Source: Ooceraea biroi (lineage: Eukaryota > Arthropoda > Insecta > Hymenoptera > Formicidae). Taken from it: DNA of 64,000 bases. The DNA lies in the NCBI RefSeq assembly GCF_003672135.1, contig NC_039516.1:620001-684000 (forward strand), given 5' to 3'. The notes beneath the pieces are model-generated. The model was not told the origin of the DNA. It was given only the letters and a program-made list of their open reading frames with translations, and did not search any database. Shown here piece after piece: positions 44,846 to 57,524 of this stretch; positions within the stretch are counted from its first letter, which is position 1; each line of letters starts with the position of its first letter. Made by a program: the position numbers and the translations under genes.

Positions 44846-47214
44846 ATGAATTTAAAGAAGAATCAACTTCTTGTTTTTACGGGACAATCTCTCGAAAAGA
44901 TTTCGTATCCCCTAGGAATCAATTGGTCAAGTCGCATAGGCAGATTATACAGTTTCATAGTTGTAGTGTTGTTTTCTGTCTTGAGTCAAATGTCTTGGTA
45001 CAACGTTTGTATCGGACATTGCGAAGAACACCTAGTTAGGAAGGTCATGATAATATTGCAGTATATTCTACATTTCTTATTGGTATTGATGATGGTGGGT
45101 ACGTCTCTATTTCGTCCAAAGCCATTTGCTTTTCCTTATCAAGAGGTATACACTATAGATTCCATTCTTGAGTAAGTATCTCTTTTAATTAATAATAATA
45201 TATAATATATATAATATATAAAATTATTATTATTATTATATTAATAATAAAAATAATTATTATATTATATATTGTAATTACTATTCCTCATAAACATATG
45301 ACTTATTGTTAGAATTAGGACAGTTGCATTTCATATTAAATATAATATCGTGCACATAAAGATACAAATTAAAAATTCTCTACAATTGTTTTATTAACTA
45401 CACAATATTTCAGATCGTATGGCGCACGAATCTCAAAAAAAGATATCTTTCTCCTGCAATATTTGCAGGATGCCGTGACGGCTACCGTGGCACTACTTGT
45501 CGCAATGAAATATATCTATGATATAATTCTAAATAATTCATTTCAATTGATATACTTTTCTCTGCGTTCATGGTATACTATAGTCTGCTGGCTAATTATG
45601 GACGGAATATTTGCTCATTGCGTGAACGATATATATCTAAGACTCCGGGAGTTAAACAAGATCGCGATTCAATATTCGAAAGAAAAGTTGTCAGTTTCTT
45701 CTGTCGATTTTACAACAAATTCGAATGCATTTAATAAACATAACGATGTCGTGGTTATTGGAATTCGCTTGATTCAGCATATTCATCATGGATTATACGT
45801 TTTATCGACAAAGGTATTCAGCTGACATAATTTGTATTATAATTTATTAATTAGTCTTATTATTAATATTATTAATATTGTCAATTAAATTTATCTTTGA
45901 TAATTCTTTATCATAAATATGATTAACTTTTTTCGAATCAACAGGTGAACAAGAATTTTAGTATACAACTTTTGATAGCTTCTGCTATATGTCTGAATGG
46001 TACAATTCTTCTGCTGCATGATATATATTATAATATCAAGGCAGACAGAAACAATACTGAAACATTAATTTTTAACATAAACTTCATATTTTGCTATATT
46101 CTCCGAACTCTCTACATCAGCTATGTTTGTCAGCGAGCAAAAAACGAAGTGAAGTATTAAGCTGATATAGAAATGTATATAATAACGATACTAATTTTAT
46201 CATGTTTTTAGTTTAGGAAAATGGCAATAATTTTGCATGATGCTTTTCTGGAACACAGATTATTGCGGGCTGAAGTAAGATTATATTTTTTTTAATTTTA
46301 GAAAATTTCAGAGATTTTTATATGTAAATATTTTCTTGCATATATATATTTACATAATATTTATTTTTCAATTAGGTGATACATTTTTCACTTCAATTAG
46401 TTCATGAAGATTTGACATTTAGCGCTTTTGGTTTATACGACATTAATATTCCTCACTTTTGTTCTGTAAGTAAAATGTTCTTCTATTTATTCTATAATAA
46501 TATCGAATCATTCGCAAGATTATGTCTTTCGTGTCTGAAGTTGGATTCACAATTTTCAAATTTTGTATTTTTCTCTATTGTGTTGGGTTGTGCTACGTTT
46601 GTGTTAATTTATGCCACAAACCGCAACCAATAATTCAAAAACTTGCAGTATTTTAAAAAAATGAAAAAACCTAATTTTTGCTAGCCCTGCTTTTCTTTTC
46701 GAATTTTCAATTTTTAATAATTGTACTATATTGTACTACATTTGTGCTGATGCGTGCCGCAAAGAAAAAATTAACGACTTATACATATACGCAAGCAACA
46801 ACAGAAAAAATAAAAGACAAATTTTCAGTAATTTCACATTTTTTTGTGAAAGAGCTTAATTTGTTTCCTAAATTAACACTAACTTGTACTTTGTTGTGCC
46901 ATTGAAAAAATTTCGATATCTCCTTCCGTTTTGATAAAAAAATTCATTAAAATAAATAAGACAAACATCATCACATTACAACGCAAATATTAAATTTGTA
47001 ACATTGAGAAAAATACAAAATTCGAAAATTATGAAGCTAACTTCACATACGTCACAATATTTATCTTTATAAGATTTTTGTATAGATTACAGGAGCTGTA
47101 ATAACATATTTGGTTATGGTTATCCAATTAGATACAAAATTTGCTATAGCAAATTATAATGCAATAACTACAGTGGGTTACACAGAACATAATTTTACAA
47201 ATTTTAAAGCATAA
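44846..47214 (+). CDS. Gustatory receptor (7tm_7 family)
   Basis: Six exons: 44846-45171, 45414-45813, 45945-46148, 46212-46274, 46376-46465, 47086-47214; 403 residues, normal for insect GRs. These are ligand-gated cation channels of chemosensory neurons with inverted seven-pass topology. Seen: hydrophobic segments at RLYSFIVVVLFSVLS, VMIILQYILHFLLVLMMV, LQDAVTATVALLVAM, WYTIVCWLIMDGI, IQLLIASAICLNGTILLLH, NINFIFCYILRTLYI and the last at ITGAVITYLVMVIQL. The small phase-0 exons near the C-terminus, the AFGLYDINIPHFCS block and TYLVMVIQL in the last exon are the family's signatures. TYxxxxxQF appears here as TY-x5-QL. The start was taken as ATG 44846; the open frame extends a little upstream without another ATG. 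The ligand and subfamily are not recognisable from sequence alone. The last intron is 620 bp and AT-rich. Confidence 0.88.
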
Positions 47215-47706
47215 TTTTTGCGATTGTTAAAAAATTGAGAGAGACGAGAAAGAAAGAAAACCTTTATATAATATTAATTCTTATATATTTTCTGCATATT
47301 ATACAATAATATTAATATATTATAATAAATAATAATCTTTAAAGTATGAGTTAAGTTGCCAAACACAGAATAGATTTATTTGCAGAAACCTATATGCAAT
47401 TTCTTTGTTAAGAGTTTTAAATAAACTAAAGGTAATTAAAATTTTATTAGACTTTCATTTTATTACTAGCATTTATTTCACAAACTTTGTACCTCGCCCC
47501 CTCCGCTTTTTCGTCAAAGGGTCTCCACGGAGCCAATATAGCCCTGGACCTAAAAAACCTTAATCCGATCCTGTATATAAAAAGTAAAATTTTACATTGC
47601 ATTACATTAGATTACACTAGATTTGTTATGCTTCTGTAGACATGACAACGATATTGATTTTCCCAGTCTGACATAAAGCCGACTACAGTATCAGCTGATA
47701 TTCAGA
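47215..47706. other. Short spacer between the gustatory receptor and BBS5
   Basis: AT-rich, apart from a GC-rich patch at about 47490-47570 that reads like a piece of repeat but has no recognisable ends. BBS5 probably starts transcription close to its first ATG at 47707. Confidence 0.5.
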
Positions 47707-50697
47707 ATGTGGCAGGACAACGAAGTTAAATTTGACATTTCTCATTCGTAATTATAAAATTACAATTATTTTTTAACTATTAATTTTACTCCTTAAGGCT
47801 GCTGGGCCCGGAGCCGAGAACTCCGAATTGAAGGTGCTGCCACGGTAGTTCGTGGTAGGACTTGTAACCTTATAAGGAGAACAAACAGTCACAATAATAG
47901 CAAAAAGACATCATTTTGGCATTATCGTGACTTTTTGTTCTCCTTGGGTAACCATACCGCGTGGTAAAACACGTCACTTTTACGTTGCGCTTTATATCGT
48001 TAATATTCATTATTGTGCGTTACAGTGACATGTGGTGTGTGCAGCAATATCACAAAAATCTCCGGCCACTATAATTAGAGTGTAATATCATATGTGAGAC
48101 TTAGTCAGTTAGCATCTTTTCTGTCCAAATCAGCCCAATTTCTAGGCTGATTTTGAGGTTACGTATTGGTTGTTCCGTTTCAGGCTTAGCGGCCGGATAT
48201 TTTTACAAGTATGCTGAATTAATCACGAGTATCACCTTGTGCATATGTGTTTTTATTTCCATACAGAGCGCAACGTAAATGTGCATGATTTCTCGCCTCT
48301 AACGTCATAAACAAAGATGGCCGCGGCGAGGACACAGCAGCCTTAAATATAAATATATTTATTCTTGAAATAAAAACATATTATAAAAGGCTAGCTGTTA
48401 ACTTTAAATGTGATTTGTTTTGTCCTGTATTAAAATACGCGCTTTTTATATTAACCAAGTGAAATATATGATAAAACCATATTTATTGTTGCATTAATGT
48501 TATGTAACAAGAACATATTTTATATATACAGAGTGTAACAGAATATGCGTGGACATAACTTCATTGGTGGATTTACTAAAATAAGGACACGTACTGAAAT
48601 AAGAAGAAAAGTTTATATAAAAATCAGAAGAAATAAGAAGAAAAATTTATATAAATGTTCGTCCTATCTGATTTTGTTTCCAAGTTTACAACTACAATTT
48701 ATATGAATTTATAATTATTTTTTTTCTTTTTTATAGTGTCCTGAATCTAGCAGTGAAGTTATGCCTACGTGTTCTGTTACACTCTGTATAATGCATAATA
48801 TTTAAAAGTCCCAATATTGTTTTTGTGTGCAGTAATATGCAATTGCGAGCCGGTGAGCTTGCCGTTGATAAGCTTGATATGATAGAAGACACAAAAGGCA
48901 ATGCAGGAGACCTAGGACGGTTGATTGTTACAAACTTGAGAATCATATGGCATTCTTTGTCTTTACCGCGTATCAATTTAAGTATGGCAAGATCAAGATA
49001 TTATTGCATGTAACAAATATGCACTTTGTAATTGACCAAGATACATTTTCAAATTAGATTAATCCAGGGTTGAGTAACTTTATTTTCTTTTTAACTAAGT
49101 TAAGTTTAAAGTTAATAACTTTTTAACTTTTAATTTTTAATTTTAATTTTAATTTTACTTAACTTTTAATTTTATTTAATAAGTTACTACCCAATCCTGG
49201 TAATTGAATTATATCAAATGTATTCCAGTATTTACGATTTCGTTTTCTAGGTATAGGGTACAATACATTCATAACTGCAAACACGAAACTTCTTCATACG
49301 GTAAGAATTATATTTTAAAAATGCATTGATAGTCTGATATATCGCGGCGTCAACGAACGTTGTTTTCCCAGATTTATGGTGGATATATACAAGCTCTCCA
49401 TATATTGACGTCATTTCGAAATTGTCGATACGAATTTATATTTACAAATCACGATGTCAAAAGTACGAGACACTACACCTCGGTCATAGGTGTTTACAGG
49501 TAACAATTAACGGCGTAATCACATTTCTTTTTCACATAATTATCACGTATAGCGATAATGATATATATATGTTTCTATAAAAATAAAATATATAAATAAT
49601 AAATAAATAAAATAAAATAATATATAAATATTAAGATTTCTATAAAACGTCGTAGAGCTTACGTGTCGTCGAAGATATACAGAGAAATTAAATTGAGAAG
49701 TGGAATTATCCATGAGAATCAACTGACCTTGTTACCTCAGGAAAAAGTGCATTCTTCTGTGCAAGATGTTTGGAACTTATCCATTGAACAGGTTTCAAAA
49801 CAGCCTTGACCTTGATCAATTACTAAATTATTAATTAAATCAATTATTAAATTATTACACATAACGCGATAAATATGGTGTTTATTTTAGGGAAATATCG
49901 GAACTTTTATTATAACAAATATACGTTTGGTGTGGTACGCAGATGTGAATCATCAGTTCAATGTTTCGATACCTTATCTTACAATTGGAAACGTAAGTAT
50001 CGAATTACAATTACGCATGTTATAATTTTTGAAAAATATATCAAAATTACATGAATAAATTTCTCGGCGCAGATTACTATTAGAACATCGAAATTTGGAC
50101 CGACTTTGGTAATTTTAAGTACAGAGGTCAGTGGAGGATACGTTTTAGGTTTCCGTGTTAATCCTTTACAGCAGTTACACATTACTCACAAAGAAATTTC
50201 GATACTTCGTTCGGAATTCGAAAAATTTCCTATTTTTGGCGTAGAATACACGTTTGAACACGAGGTATTTTCTAACGCATATTATATATTTATATTGATT
50301 TTACTTTTCCTTTTTTTCCCATCTGCGTAATTTAGTTTCCATTTAGACAAAACTTAAATATAAAAATAAAAAATAATATAAATAAATTAAATATGATAAT
50401 AAAAAAATTAATATTCTTTTATCAAATTATGTTATTAAAATAAGTCATATAAATACACACTAAACATAGGTATTATTATAGGCACCTGTACAACAGGAGA
50501 TTAATGTCGAACATTTCACTGAGATACAAGATAATCAAGCTGAAATATCAAATATGTTCGGTTATTATTTCTCTGAGGGAGAGACAGGTCAGAGAAAGCC
50601 TAATTTTTCGATTAACTTCGGACTCGCAGCAGAGGAACCAAGGGAAGGCAGTACGTTGCAGAGTTTATGGGAACTTGTGCCACCATCTGCTAATTAA
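47707..50697 (+). CDS. BBS5: Bardet-Biedl syndrome 5 protein (BBSome subunit)
   Basis: Eight exons: 47707-47747, 48833-48981, 49251-49300, 49372-49499, 49656-49791, 49891-49992, 50073-50264, 50482-50697; 337 residues (human 341). BBS5 is the phosphoinositide-binding subunit of the BBSome, which moves membrane proteins into and out of cilia. Seen: the first exon MWQDNEVKFDIS aligns with the WEDRDVRFDLS start of vertebrate BBS5; then IEDTKGNAGDLGRLIVTNLR, RIIWHSLSLPRINLSIGYN, the first PH-like (DM16) repeat, YEFIFTNH, YREIKLRSGIIHENQLTLLP, VWNLSIEQGNIGTFIITNIR opening the second repeat, SIPYLTIGN, SGGYVLGFRV, and the C-terminal TLQSLWELVPP. All junctions keep phase. In an insect, a BBS gene implies ciliated sensory neurons as the site of use. 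Intron 1 carries two MITEs. Confidence 0.95.
47793..48346. mobile_element. TTAA-flanked MITE in BBS5 intron 1
   Basis: TTAAGGCTGCTG at 47793 and CAGCAGCCTTAA ending at 48346 are exact inverted ends with TTAA duplications. Weaker inverted blocks lie inside, such as ACGTTGCGC at about 47983 and GCGCAACGT at about 48267, and a foldback GGAGAACAAACAGTCAC / GTGACTTTTTGTTCTCC at 47875-47945. Length is about 554 bp; nothing is encoded. Confidence 0.75.
48527..48788. mobile_element. TA-flanked MITE in BBS5 intron 1
   Basis: TACAGAGTGTAACAGAA at the left is matched on minus at the right end (TACAGAGTGTAACAGAA, ending 48788), followed by GGCATAACTTCA-type pairing for about 40 bp in total. TA lies on both sides. 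The length is 262 bp and the type is Tc1/mariner-like. Confidence 0.8.
49064..49200. mobile_element. Small AT-rich TIR repeat, copy 1 (BBS5 intron 2)
   Basis: CCAGGGTTGAGTAACTT at the left and CCAGGATTGGGTAGTAACTT on minus at the right flank TTAAAGTTAA-rich sequence. A longer relative starting CAGGGTTGGGTAACTTCA sits at 53124 in WDTC1, so this is an interspersed family made largely of AACTTAGTTAA-like units. Confidence 0.65.
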
Positions 50698-52455
50698 TTA
50701 ATTTTCGAAGACGTACACAGTTTATTCAGAAAAAAAGGGGAGATTTTAGCATTTTATTATAAACTGTGTCCACTGCATATTTATACTTATACTGCGAAAG
50801 CATCATTTAGTAACTATATATAAATTATTATAAAATTTCTGAAATCAAGGGATACATTCACAACGGATGTTAATATTTATAAATCAATAATTTCTGGCGC
50901 ATCTTATCGCAAAAATGCAATGGAATAAAACTGAATATCAATTCTTGTTTTAAAGTCTTTCTCAAAAAACTTTTATGACAAAACTGTACATATGAAGCTT
51001 CTAGCAACCATTACTTACAAGAGAATCTCGCAAAACCGAAAATTCTGATTTTATAATAATAAAACTTGACACAACTTGTAAATTGTAAAACGTAAAGGCA
51101 GGAAATTGTAAAAAACGAGAGTAAATATTTTGATGACTGAATTGTATTGCATATAATTATAATCCGTTATGAACATACGAATGCATATATGGAATAAAAA
51201 TATATTAACTTTAAGAAATTATAACACAATCGATACTTTTCCATATCAGGAGTAAAGTTTTGAAAATAATTGTTATTAAGATAAATGGCGTAGTTAAACA
51301 ATTTTGTATAAAACATTTTCGATATTTCGTATAGTTTACATGACATATCGAAAAAAAGACAAAAGCTTTTGTACCTTTGATGGATGATTTTATCTCTTAT
51401 TATTTTTCAGCAACAACTAAACATTTGTAAATTTACCTATTTATCTACAATCTACATTTATGCCAAGTTTGATTAAAATTCACTAAATATTTCGAAGGAC
51501 GATTTCACTCCTCCAAACTGTGTCAGCCTCAATTAAAACTTTTTCAATTCATCTATTTATCTAATCTACATTTATAACAGGTTTTATTAAAATTAAAATC
51601 TTTGTATAATATAGTTTTTATGTAAAATAAAATTACTCATGAGTAGTTGAATATTGATAACCTGAATAAAATTTGAAGATTGCAATTGGAAATTTATTGA
51701 ATCGTTGTTAATTAATATATTTAGATTTGTGGCGAATAATTTTTCATACAAAATTTAAATCCCGATAATTAAAGTTTATTTTTATCGTACGATACATTAA
51801 TCGAAAATACGCAATTGTTTGATAAAAAAACATAATGGTGCATGATCATTTTTATAAATTTATAATAACAATAGCTCTCTAAGCAGCAAATATACTCAAG
51901 TTTCGAAAAAGAAAATCTACTGAAAATCTACTTACACATTAATTGTGTAAACAAAGAAAATTTTGTATCCTGTATTGAAAAAATATACTACAAGTCAACT
52001 TAACTTTAAAACAACTTAAAAAAATATTATTGATTAAAGACTTTAGAAGTATTACTTTAATGAATAAAATAAACACATTGTCTCACTTTTGGTCTGCAAA
52101 ATTTTTTTTAACGGGCTTCATATATTTACATTTAATTAAGAAAAGCTAAAGGCAAATCTGTTTTTTTTTATATAAATAGATATAACATATATATTAGCTA
52201 TGTCGTGTATATAAGGCTTGAAATATATTTCTTGTTGAAATCTTTCGTATTTCGTAACGATGCATCTACACACAATAATTTAGCAAATAATAAAATATTT
52301 TACATAGTTTTGATATTAAAAATCTTACTATACAATTAAAGTGTTTCGAAACACATTGGTGAGAAAATAAACAGTAGTGTGATAGATTACAATACACATA
52401 TTGATAAACCTTCAAGTATCTAATCAACTTTAATGTGTGAACGTTCTTGCGATAT
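50698..52455. other. Convergent spacer, BBS5 to WDTC1
   Basis: 3' flanks of both genes. Strongly AT-rich; I see no open gene, TIR pair or RNA gene. Confidence 0.6.
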
Positions 52456-55139
52456 TTAGCTCGGCCTACAATTTAGAGCTTGCGTTATCGGTTCACGCTG
52501 ATCTTCACCATCCTCGTCGCTGAATTCGTTCTGAGAGATGGGAAATCTATATCCCATATTCATCAGCATCAATTCGAACGGATCACTGTTCATACGTATT
52601 TGATTAGCCGATGCAGCATCATCCAAATTTTGAATTTCTCTTTCATTTACACTGCCATCCTGTAATAAAAATTAAATTAAAAATTAAATAAAATTTGCAA
52701 CGTATAAAAACTGAAATCACAGTAAAATTATATTAAAATTATATTTAATATAAAATGATACTAGGAATATCAGATCCGTGATTATATCTGACCATAGCAA
52801 TATGTATGTACAATGTAAAAGCAGGAGGAAAAAAATATAAAATAAATATAAAAATATAAAAAATATGATTTACCTCCGGCAATGGACTCCACAACCTAAT
52901 TACTGGATCAATGCCGCTGGTAGCTAATAAGCACGTGGATGGATGTGGTTGCAAGCAATTAACAATTCTTTCATCTCCTCGCAGAACACGTACGATATTG
53001 GTAGTATTACGATCCCAAATAAAAAAGGAACCATCATCTGAGCCAGCCACTATATATTGGCTATTACTTAAAATCGGAAGATAACATTATATAAGATGAT
53101 CATAAGATTACTTTTATATATATCAGGGTTGGGTAACTTCATTTTTTCTTTAACTAAGTTTAAAGTTAATGACCCAGAAATTAACTGACAATGAGTTTAC
53201 GTTAAAAGTAACTTAACAAAAATCAACTCAATTGAAGCTGAGTTAAAAATTTGAATCAATTTGTTAAAGTGAAAAGTTAATTAATATATATTTTTTGACG
53301 CATTGCGACCAATTATTTTCATACGACTTTAATATTGATGAATTATTTTACCTTGTATAAAAAAATTAATAAGTTAATGTTAATGCATTTAAAAATAACT
53401 AGTTTAAAAGTTAACATGTGTAAAATTAACTAAGTTAAAAGTTCATAACTTGGTAACTTTTTAACTTAAGGGGATCCTATAATATCATTATTTAAATTTA
53501 CTTACTTCCCAAAAAAATTTGCCTCCTTTATGTCGGTTGTAGTATTACAATGACCACAGAATCTCATTTTGTAATCTATCGTATTGTTTCTCCATTCTTG
53601 CTCATATTCCGATATCGGGAAAAATGAACGATTACTTTGCGTAATGTCTTTTCCTAAAGGAAAACATATTAACGTTAACGTATTTTTATAAGCAGTACAA
53701 TCATGTAGATTTATAGCTTGCAACAGTTTGTGTGCTAGATTTTATTTCTTATAATGATAAAATAATTGCACGAGATCGAGATAACGTTACCGTTATTGAT
53801 AGCTTCTTTTATATCCATTTTCAATGCTTTATAAGCAGAATTAGACGTATACTCTGGAAACTTTTGTTGAAAACTCTTGAGCACACCGTTAGCTTCGATC
53901 GATCGATTTAAGTCAAACAGGCATCGCGCCAATCTGTACACACGTACAAATTTTAATAATTTCGATTACAAAACATTCGTTGATTGAATACAAAAGATTG
54001 AACAGCTGACGTAACATTCAACATTAAGCTACTTGAAGCATTTTATTGAAAATATGTCCATGAAAGAAAAAGATATATACATATATGTATACATAAAAGT
54101 TAAGGACTTCTTACAATTGTTCTGTAAATTTGTCAATTATAATAGTACATTGCTTTTACCTAAAGTGAGCTTTTACATGTTCCGGGTCAAGAAGCAACGT
54201 CATTTTACAATCTCGCAAAGCAGCATAAATATCACCGTCCCTAAGAACATTATAATTATACATATACGTACATACACATATATATACATGTACATAAAGT
54301 AAGTCGGAAGTAAGTTACAAAAGTAGAATGCTAAATCTATTTGAAAAAATGAATACATATATTTATCAATAATTTATAAATAATTACCAAGCACGTTTCA
54401 TGTAAGCAGCTGCTCGATTAGCATATAGCACTGCCGCTGTTGGACAGTACGATATTGCTTTATTATACAAATTGATTGCTAATGAATATTTCTTCTGTTC
54501 AAAATTCTCATTTGCCTGTTAATTAAAAAAAATATATTACGACATTGCAGCAACGTTGCAATTAACTTCTCTATGCTATGTGTAAATAGATAAGAATTTG
54601 TTTAAAAATCTTTTCACACCCAGTACGTATTTTATTTAGTATATATATTGATAAAAAGAGATAAAAAACAATTTCATTTTTTCAACTATATGTTAAATGT
54701 AAATCTCTTATTTATGTAATGTACAAATAGGAAATAACTCACTTTGCGTTTTAATTCTTCAACATGCGGTGATAGTACTTTTATATTCTTCTCGGTGAAA
54801 TCTTCCAAGCTATCGTATGATTCTAAGCAATATTTTCCAAAGTCTTGCTCAATTGATCCTAGCAAAAGAATAATTAACCGTTATCACGTTATCATATTTG
54901 ATATATGCAAAAGTTTTAATCTTCGTTCACATGATTTTGCTTCAGAGTATACGCAATGCAATTTAGTCATCAAAATATTAGCTTGTTTTTTATGATGATA
55001 TGACTTTTTACCAACTTTCAAGTTACAGATTTTTTTGTAAAAAAACGTTTTAAATAAATAAAAATTTATTTAAATTTATTTAACTATACCAGAGCGCTGA
55101 AAAAAAGACTAAAACCTTTGCACGCACGCACGCACACGC

Positions 55140-55176
<37 letters not shown>

Positions 55177-57524
55177 AATAAATAATTTTCATTCAAAACG
55201 AGCAACAAACTTTTCGATAACTACCTGAATGTTTTCTCGACAAACAGCTGGAAAATATTTTCGAATTGTTCGAGTCGTTGATGTCAAACAAATAAATTTG
55301 TTCTCCACCCATATTGACGAGTAATTCATTTCCATCATCGCTGAACGTCAGGTAGGTAGCCGTGATGCTTCTGTTACCGTCGCGAGAACGCAGGTGGCCT
55401 GTTCAATATTAGATTGAGTGATAGTCATTAAAGCGATTGTGGGTTACTTAGCAGAGTAGGAGAATAGGGATAAAGGAGTCGCGTACGCTATTATCTCTCA
55501 TTGTATGAACGAACCCGCGATAAAGTATTGCGCGCTACCCAGAGGAATATTCTCATCCGGGTCACCCTTGCCCGCCCGATATGTGTTGATACTTGCCCAG
55601 TCCACGTTGTCGTGTATAGACGGCGATGGAGGAACCTAAGTGTAAAATCAAAGTGTTACAAATCTGAGATTCATCGACATTCGAGAATAAATGAAATTAC
55701 CTGCGACAATTTGATCATTCGTCGATCGTACATCCGGATGTAAGCGTCATTGGCGCCGATAGCTATCAGCTCGGGCTTCCTCGGATTTACAGCGATGCAT
55801 TTACCCTCCGCGTAGCGACCCATATGATACACGAGATTAACAAGTACATTATGGTTGTTGCTCCTACAAACATGCGGTGCACGTGTGTCGTATTGCAAAA
55901 ACAGACCGTCCTCGCCCGCGCTCCAGAACAAAAAGGGTATACTGGGCACAGTGGCGATACGCTTAATGCGTTGCTTATGACATTTGCATGTGAATATCGG
56001 TTTGGAGAACGTGAGATCGTGTATTCGAATCCTGCAGTCCCCTGCACCTGACACCAGTATATTGTCATTTGATTTTGACATAAACTAAAAGCAAATATGA
56101 ATAAAATGTCACAAATAACAAATATCTCACGCAACAGTTTAGTGGGGACAGTTTTTCCAGCAAGTTACACAGATGACACAGTGCAAAAGTACAAGCGTGT
56201 AAAATAGTGTTATCTAGTATTACCAATATTTTATATTAATTAATTAATTTTATATTTAGTATTTACATTTTGGTGCTTTCCAAAATTTGTACAATAAAAA
56301 TAAAGAACCGTAATATTCTCTACTGAGATTTTCAGAAATTAAACCTACACTTCACCAAGAAATTCCAACAAGAATTTTACATGGTGTAACACAGTGTAAT
56401 TCTCCGTATCCTTGCTGGAAAACGGCCATAGAAACGATTCATTTGACCCTTTCGCGACGAATGGCACTATAGCAATGGCAGTCATTTATTTCTTGTTCTA
56501 ATAATTGAAAACAATGTCAAAATAAAATATTAGTCTAACATTCTTCTTTTATCAGTCACAAAAGTATTTTCCATCAGTGTGACAACAGACAGTTGCAACA
56601 GAGATAGTGCACACTTATAGTCCATTCTCTCACACAATGCAACCAACACCGTTGTCGCGAAAAGGTTCAAATTATAGAGAATTATATTGTTCTAAATTTT
56701 ATACAAACTATGACACAGCTATGAGCCACTAATTAGTAGTGTTTTTTTTTTAACATTTTGCATCATAAAGTAATAATATAATGTATACTTTGAGAATTAG
56801 ATTTTACATTGTATTAAATTATTAAATTAAATTAAATTTTTATTAAATTATTTTATTAAATGATCAAACAGAATCTGAATCCTGTTTAAAACAGATTAGC
56901 TAAAATATTACCACTACTTAAATGTTATACAAAATCAAACAAAATTTGATTAGAATTAAATTAATTGAGTAGAATTTAATTAATATTAATTTACCTTTAC
57001 GGAAAATATATTTGCATGATGGCCTGAATGAAGTACCAATATTTTTTCATAACGGAAAGGGTTCCACAATATGATATCCTTATCATCGGATGCAGATGCA
57101 AGAATCCTAGATAATTAAAATATTAGCAGTTTACGTATTCTGTAAAATAAGATTACATGGATACATAAAGAAACACATACTGTCCAGTTTCATTCCATTC
57201 TAAACAATTAACACATCCCGAGTGACCATACAACTCCTTCTCTAAACCCAGGCGTGATATTAAACTCTCGGTAACATATAGCTTTTGTAAAATTGTATGT
57301 GTCACTGAATCCTAAATTAATAAAAAACATACAACACGATGTTTAATATTATCTACAATATATACAGGGTCGTCAACAATCTTTTGAATCATTCTGTATA
57401 GATAATAAGTACATACTTAAATATAATTTTATAAGATCAATAGTCATATACAACTTACATGTATTTCCCTTTGTCGTACTAGGTCTAGGATTCTATAATC
57501 CTTCTTTTGGACACTAGGAAACAT
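52456..57524 (-). CDS. WDTC1: WD40 and TPR protein WDTC1 (adipose)
   Basis: Thirteen exons on the minus strand: 57524-57459, 57311-57181, 57106-56995, 56084-55701, 55635-55515, 55398-55225, 54858-54743, 54515-54388, 54240-54160, 53933-53791, 53653-53506, 53066-52874, 52659-52456; 666 residues (human 676). WDTC1, Drosophila adipose, is a DDB1-CUL4 substrate receptor that limits fat storage. Seen: LYGHSGCVNCLEWNETGQ and LASASDDKDIILWNP (first WD repeats), GHHANIFSVK, SAGEDGLFLQYDTR, VNPRKPELIAIGANDAYIRM, FSDDGNELLVNMGGEQIYLF, then TPR units (residues about 369-485: NENFEQKKYSLAINLYNKAI, NRAAAYMKRAW, HFRLARCLFDL), FCGHCNTTTDIKEANFFG, VAGSDDGSFFIWDRNTTN and the C-terminal DPFELMLMNMGYR ... NCRPS. 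All phases match. Exon 2 begins the conserved TESLISRLGLEKEL text; exon 1 replaces the divergent human N-terminus. Confidence 0.95.
53124..53470. mobile_element. AT-rich TIR repeat, copy 2 (WDTC1 intron)
   Basis: It begins CAGGGTTGGGTAACTTCA at 53124 and is filled with AAGTTAA/TTAACTT units, as in the copy at 49064. The right end is less clear and is set near 53470, where AACTTTTTAACTT ends. Confidence 0.5.
55120..55175. repeat. CA microsatellite in WDTC1 intron
   Basis: GCACGCACGCACAC then about 20 CA units, 56 bp, near the 3' side of a WDTC1 intron. Confidence 0.85.
56442..56671. mobile_element. MITE with TTTGAACCTTTTCGCGAC ends in a WDTC1 intron
   Basis: TTTGACCCTTTCGCGACGAA on the left is matched by TTTGAACCTTTTCGCGACAA read on minus from 56671. 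The ends share about 26 bp with few changes; the centre (about 180 bp) shows no coding potential. A further pair, TTTTTCCAGCAAG at about 56150 and CTTGCTGGAAAAC at about 56411, lies just outside and may belong to another decayed copy. Confidence 0.6.

Noticed and set aside
57361..57402. TATACAGGGTCG...ATTCTGTATA as a 41 bp mini-element in a WDTC1 intron
   Set aside because: Only about 8 bp pair at the ends; too short to separate from chance, although the TACAGGG end recalls mariner-type TIRs.
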